Of a DNA stretch of 64,000 nucleotides, positions 60,628 through 64,000 are shown piece after piece. Made by a program: the position numbers and the translations under genes. The stretch's first letter is position 1, and every line of letters begins with the position of its first letter. The DNA is from Bradyrhizobium tropiciagri (GTDB taxonomy: Bacteria > Pseudomonadota > Alphaproteobacteria > Rhizobiales > Xanthobacteraceae), in contig NZ_JAFCKF010000004.1 of the NCBI RefSeq assembly GCF_018130545.1, positions 804,357 to 868,356 of the forward strand, read 5' to 3'. Under the pieces are notes generated by a model that made no database searches, was not told the DNA's origin, and saw nothing but the letters and a program-made list of their open reading frames with translations.

Positions 60628-60951
60628 ATGACTGCGATCGGATTCGTTACCCGTAACGACAACGGCGGCTTCAGGGGCGAGCTCAAGACCTTGTCCATCC
60701 GGGCCCACATCGACATCGTTCCCAACAGCGGCAAGTCGACTGAGGCTCAGCCGGACTTCCGCATCCTCGCCCAGGGCGTTGAGATCGGAGCCGGCTGGAT
60801 CCGGCGCGGCGAGAGCAGCGGCAAGGACTACGTCAGCCTGTCACTTGCGGCACCTGAACTCGGCTCTCGCAAGCTCTACGCCAACCTTGGCCGAGCCGTC
60901 GGCTTGGGCGACGACAACGGCTTCTTCCTGATCTGGAATCCCGGAGACTAG
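60628..60951 (+). CDS. DUF736 protein
   Basis: A 107-residue protein that is nearly all DUF736: MTAIGFVTRNDNGGFRGELK at the start, with IDIVPNSGKSTEAQPDFRIL in the middle and YVSLSLAAPELGSRKLYANLGR near the end. DUF736 genes are frequent on conjugative plasmids and integrative elements of Rhizobiales, usually beside other mobilisation-related genes. Here none of the usual partners is present, so it looks like a remnant. The ATG follows AAGGAGAC, a strong site. A terminator follows. Confidence 0.92.
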   Translation: MTAIGFVTRNDNGGFRGELKTLSIRAHIDIVPNSGKSTEAQPDFRILAQGVEIGAGWIRRGESSGKDYVSLSLAAPELGSRKLYANLGRAVGLGDDNGFFLIWNPGD

Positions 60952-60963
60952 CTGTCGATCCTG

Positions 60964-60993
60964 GGCTCCCGCACCTCGCGCGGGAGCCTTTCT
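60964..60993 (+). terminator. Intrinsic terminator after the DUF736 gene
   Basis: GGCTCCCGC, a seven-base loop, GCGGGAGCC and TTTCT form a perfect 9-bp stem with a short T-rich tail, 13 bases after the stop codon. Confidence 0.85.
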
Positions 60994-61127
60994 CCAGCGG
61001 CCAGCTTTTTGACCGTCGCTTTCCGCGCGCGCGATCGAACGCGGAACGGCACTCGATCTTTGTGCGTTGGAGAAAAAAGCACGAACAACGAGCGCAAGGT
61101 CGAGACTGTTCTCCTGGGCGCCCTTGC

Positions 61128-61763
61128 CTAAGGGAGGCTTGAGGGGTACTGCCCGTCACCCCGCAAAATCCGCGAAGTCTCGAGATTCATTCCGCCATCG
61201 ATCCGTGCCTGAGGCGAGGCGTCGTACTGCGGTTTGGCGGTCCTGTCGAGGCGCCTCGAGGAACTGCACGACTTGACCTGAACTGGCCGGTTCGTGTCGA
61301 TAGGGAGCACCGTCTTGTGAGATATCCGCTTCAGGGCCAAGTTCGAGCGAATGCTCGAAACGCCGGTTATGCGCGACAGCTTGTTTACGATGAGATCCTC
61401 AAGAGCGTCGATATCAGACACCATCACGCGGAGAAGATAATCGTTATCCCCGGTCATCAGATAGCATTCCATCACCTCGCCAAGGCGATCGATCGAACGC
61501 GTAAAGCTCTCGAGTGATGGCTGGGCCTGCCTTTCAAGCTTTACTTGTATGAATGCCGTAACGCCGATGCCGAGAACTGCGGGATCCAGCACCGCAATTC
61601 GCCGGTCAATGACCCCGAGTTTTTCGAGCGTTCGAACTCGAGCGAGGCACGGAGACGGTGAGAGATTGACACGGGAAGCGAGTTCAACGTTGGTCAAACT
61701 CGCGTTCTGCTGCAGTTCATTCAAGATCTTTATGTCGATCCTGTCCAAAGCCGTCGTCGTCAT
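61128..61763 (-). CDS. Lrp/AsnC family regulator with an extended C-terminus
   Basis: A 211-residue protein. Residues 1-60 form the helix-turn-helix (LDRIDIKILNELQQNASLTN, then VELASRVNLSPSPCLARVRT), followed by an RAM domain with FIQVKLERQAQPSLESFTRS and YLMTGDNDYLLRVMVSDID. A normal Lrp protein would end near KRISHKTVLPI (about residue 154). The last 57 residues are Ser/Arg-rich without homology, suggesting loss of the original stop codon. The target genes are unknown. The 3' end faces the DUF736 element. Confidence 0.88.
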   Translation of the reverse strand: MTTTALDRIDIKILNELQQNASLTNVELASRVNLSPSPCLARVRTLEKLGVIDRRIAVLDPAVLGIGVTAFIQVKLERQAQPSLESFTRSIDRLGEVMECYLMTGDNDYLLRVMVSDIDALEDLIVNKLSRITGVSSIRSNLALKRISHKTVLPIDTNRPVQVKSCSSSRRLDRTAKPQYDASPQARIDGGMNLETSRILRGDGQYPSSLP

Positions 61764-62071
61764 TTCGTTCTCCCATGGGCAAGCATTCGTCGTCCCATCG
61801 AGGCCCGGCCCCTCGCGTTATTCCGCGTGGTGACATCTCGATGAAATAAATGCTATCTCTCGCCCGGGCATGTAGAATTTCGATAAAATGACGACTTGTA
61901 TCGAAAAACGGTCAATCTGATCTTGCCGCTCGAACACGTGGCCTGGGCGCCGGTGCCTGCTGCCGTCGTCATGAGCAAGGCGACTGCAATCTGTGCACTG
62001 ATTTGGTTGCGGGAACTGAACCTGTGCCCAAGCCCGCAATCATTGCGGTCGCAGCTTTGCCGTCGACGAAT
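61764..62071. other. Upstream region of the Lrp-type gene with an inverted repeat
   Basis: 308 bases without a gene, between the Lrp-type gene start and the end of the ScfR gene. The main feature is TTTCGATA (61878-61885) and TATCGAAA (61899-61906), an 8-bp inverted repeat with centres 21 bases apart, about two helical turns; it could be an Lrp-type or other dimer operator. AT-richer than its surroundings. Confidence 0.55.
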
Positions 62072-63478
62072 CTAGCCGGGTAATTGGTAGGGCAGTATGT
62101 CCCTGCGATCGCGGTCTATTCTCAATCTGCTCTTGAGCGGCGGGATCGCGCGTTGAGGACAGTTGGTCCGCTCGCAGATTCGACAAGAAATTCCGATGGG
62201 ATCGAAAGTGCCTTTGCTTGTGAGGTCGAGCCCGTCTGCATATACGAAATCTTTTGCATAGGAGACTTCGCATCCCAGCGCGATGGCATAGCGCGGACGA
62301 GGAGAGCCGAAGCCGCCCCGGCCTTTCGAAAGTTCGGTTGCGATGCAAAGAAATCGAATGCCGTCCGGTGTCTCGGCGAGTTGCCGAATGATTTGGCTTG
62401 GGGCCTCGAATGCCTGGTGCGCATTCCAGAGCGGGCAGGCGGCTCCGTAGCGTGCAAATTGCAGTTTTGCCGCGCTGTGGCGTTTGGTGATGTTCCCGGC
62501 GCGGTCCAATCGGGCGAAGAAAACGGGCACACCCTTCGAGCCTTGCCGTTGAAGCGTCGACAGGCGATGAGCAACCTGCTCCAGGCTTGCGCCGAACCTG
62601 GTCGCGAGCAATTCGAGATCGTGCCGCAGCTCTCGAGCGGATTGCAGGAATCGTTGGTACGGTAGAACGAGGGCGCCCGCAAAATAGTTTCGCAATCCGG
62701 CCGCGCATACGTTTCGTGCGTCGACTGATCGAAATGTCGCTTTATCTGCAATCTGATCAATCCGCACTTCTTGTTCAAGAGCCGCGATTTGTAGGGCAAT
62801 CTGGAATGTTCGGGTTGGTGTCGGCAGATATTGGCTCAGAAACAGCGTGCGCGATGCGCGATCGAATTGTCGCAATGAAGTCTCGTTCGGACCGCTCTGG
62901 CGAATCTGCACGCCATGCTTCGATCCCAGGTAGCTGATCAACGCGGTCGTCGCGTTGCTGTCGGGAATATTCAGCCGGTCGGCAAGAGCCTCGGCCGCGG
63001 TATCCAACTCATGGACGTAATTGTCCACCAGGTGAAAGAAATCGCGAACTTCCTCATAAGCGGTCGGTTCTCCCGCCAGGTTGGCGATCTGGCCATCCAG
63101 GCTGGCGAGCTGTTCGCTGTTGCGCCGATATGCCTGATGAGCGTTCAGGAGCGCTTGAGCAAAACCGGGAGCGTTCTGAACCACCAGCTTCAATTCTTGT
63201 GTGCTGGGCGCGTAGGAGGCGAAGATCGGATCAGCCAACGTCTCGGCCAGCATCGAAATGACCTTGTCGCTGTCGTTGAGCGACAAAGAGCTCAGGTCGA
63301 CCTGAAATTTTTCAGCAAGCAGCACCAGTACGGAGGCCGAGACCGGCCGCTGATTGTTCTCGATCTGGTTCAGGTAACTCAGCGAGATACCCAGCCGCTC
63401 CGCGAACGCCGCCTGGGTGAGCATTTTGCTCTCCCTTACCTCGCGGAACCTGCGACCAATATAAAGCTTTCCTGCCAT
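62072..63478 (-). CDS. Short-chain acyl-CoA transcriptional regulator (ScfR/PccR type)
   Basis: A 468-residue regulator. The N-terminal XRE-type helix-turn-helix lies in YIGRRFREVRESKMLTQAAF through RLGISLSYLNQIENNQRPVS; the rest includes a DUF955-like region and the C-terminal DUF2083 sensor domain, with several cysteines near the end (ISCRICERTNCPQR). PccR in Rhodobacter belongs to this family and controls propionyl-CoA carboxylase genes in response to acyl-CoA. The adjacent divergent pccB supports the same role here. The ATG at 63478 lies inside the first TTTGCAA motif. Confidence 0.9.
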   Translation of the reverse strand: MAGKLYIGRRFREVRESKMLTQAAFAERLGISLSYLNQIENNQRPVSASVLVLLAEKFQVDLSSLSLNDSDKVISMLAETLADPIFASYAPSTQELKLVVQNAPGFAQALLNAHQAYRRNSEQLASLDGQIANLAGEPTAYEEVRDFFHLVDNYVHELDTAAEALADRLNIPDSNATTALISYLGSKHGVQIRQSGPNETSLRQFDRASRTLFLSQYLPTPTRTFQIALQIAALEQEVRIDQIADKATFRSVDARNVCAAGLRNYFAGALVLPYQRFLQSARELRHDLELLATRFGASLEQVAHRLSTLQRQGSKGVPVFFARLDRAGNITKRHSAAKLQFARYGAACPLWNAHQAFEAPSQIIRQLAETPDGIRFLCIATELSKGRGGFGSPRPRYAIALGCEVSYAKDFVYADGLDLTSKGTFDPIGISCRICERTNCPQRAIPPLKSRLRIDRDRRDILPYQLPG

Positions 63479-63524
63479 TTGCAACTTCGCAATTTACTAT
63501 TTGCAGATTTGTAACATGTGCAAA
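63478..63524. promoter_or_regulatory. Repeated TTTGCAA-type motifs between scfR and pccB
   Basis: TTTGCAAC-TTCGCAAT (63478-63493) and TTTGCAGA-TTTGTAAC (63500-63515) are two similar pairs with the same internal spacing, 22 bases apart, followed by TGCAAA (63519-63524). The PccR binding motif described in Rhodobacter is built from TTTGCAAA units. The first pair covers the scfR start, so both autoregulation and pccB control are likely. Confidence 0.7.
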
Positions 63525-63608
63525 TGTGCGTCTTCAAGTCTTCTCAGGTCTCGGATCGCTTGTGTATGGCGGGGTAAGGACCTGCTCGCGGACCCACCGG
63601 GGTGATGT

Positions 63609-64000
63609 GTGATCTCCACAATTGAAGCTCTTGAAGAACGTCGCGCCGGCGCAAGGCTTGGCGGCGGCGAAAAGCGCATCGAGGCGCAGCACGCCCGCGG
63701 CAAGCTGACCGCCCGCGAGCGGATCGAGCTCCTGCTGGATAAGGGCTCGTTCGAGGAATTCGACATGTTCGTCGAGCACCGCTCGATCGAGTTCGGCATG
63801 GAGAAGACCAAGATCCCCGGCGACGGCGTCGTCACCGGCTGGGGCACGGTCAACGGTCGCAAGACCTTCGTGTTCGCCAAGGACTTCACCGTGTTCGGCG
63901 GCTCGCTGTCGGAAACCCATGCACTGAAGATCACAAAACTTCAGGACATGGCGATGAAGGCGAGGGCGCCGATCATCGGCCTGTATGATGCCGGCGGCGC
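63609..64000 (+). CDS. pccB: Propionyl-CoA carboxylase beta subunit, 5' part
   Basis: The first 130 codons of an acyl-CoA carboxylase carboxyltransferase subunit, cut off by the window end. The frame starts at GTG (63609) and soon gives [40 protein letters not shown], then [20 protein letters not shown] and LYDAGG, all conserved in PccB. The enzyme makes methylmalonyl-CoA from propionyl-CoA. The divergent ScfR regulator and its motifs lie directly upstream. A start at a different codon nearby cannot be ruled out. Confidence 0.93.
   Translation, partial: MISTIEALEERRAGARLGGGEKRIEAQHARGKLTARERIELLLDKGSFEEFDMFVEHRSIEFGMEKTKIPGDGVVTGWGTVNGRKTFVFAKDFTVFGGSLSETHALKITKLQDMAMKARAPIIGLYDAGG

Noticed and set aside
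58222-61000. A prophage at tRNA-Pro
   Set aside because: Only integrase, excisionase-like and DUF736 genes are present; no capsid, tail, lysis or replication gene was found.

Overview
The window is GC-rich, densely packed chromosomal DNA from an alphaproteobacterium, most likely Bradyrhizobium or a close relative in the Nitrobacteraceae. The main evidence is a CcrM-type DNA methylase with GANTC sites in its leader, a perfect Irr-type (ICE) box before bacterioferritin, CtrA-type boxes, a short-chain acyl-CoA (ScfR-type) regulator divergent from a propionyl-CoA carboxylase gene, and many short palindromic intergenic repeats. This placement is inferred from gene content; no database was searched.

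Layout. Positions 1-11,900 hold a DUF1127 gene end, a glutathione transferase, ccrM, the ypfJ metalloprotease, moaB, a MarR-GNAT fusion with two operator copies, two glycosyltransferases, a radical SAM protein, rnhB and a uracil-DNA glycosylase that has lost two Fe-S ligands. Positions 12,000-20,900 hold the ETF-ubiquinone oxidoreductase, a TPR secretory protein, ispE and small-molecule enzymes (SMP-30, GNAT, GMC oxidoreductase). Positions 21,000-28,500 hold a Baeyer-Villiger-type monooxygenase, a MoxR ATPase and its likely VWA partner flanking GlsB and a diguanylate cyclase, and two rhodanese-type sulfurtransferases. Positions 28,500-43,000 hold cell-envelope genes (L,D-transpeptidase, MltB-type transglycosylase), ettA, a TIR protein with six membrane segments, a tandem pair of small secreted proteins and the bfd-bfr iron-storage pair. 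Positions 43,000-54,400 carry small regulators and hypotheticals, including a collagen-like protein and a stand-alone FlbD-type helix-turn-helix protein behind a CtrA box, then a membrane AraC regulator beside an acyltransferase. Positions 54,600-58,160 are a co-oriented minus-strand group (Nudix, GNAT, FAD oxidase, Sua5).

From 58,222 the sequence changes character. A tRNA-Pro(CGG) gene is the insertion point of an integrative element: a tyrosine integrase reads antisense into the tRNA, an excisionase-like gene overlaps the integrase start, and about 0.9 kb of non-coding DNA and a DUF736 gene follow. No second tRNA fragment is visible, so the far end of the element is lost, degraded or outside the window. 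The window ends with an Lrp-type regulator carrying an unusual C-terminal tail, the ScfR regulator, and the first 130 codons of propionyl-CoA carboxylase beta.

No CRISPR array, rRNA, complete insertion sequence or prophage was seen. The best candidates for something undescribed are the TIR-six-TM protein, the integrase whose C-terminus is encoded by the tRNA, the stand-alone FlbD-type regulator and the intracellular collagen-like protein.
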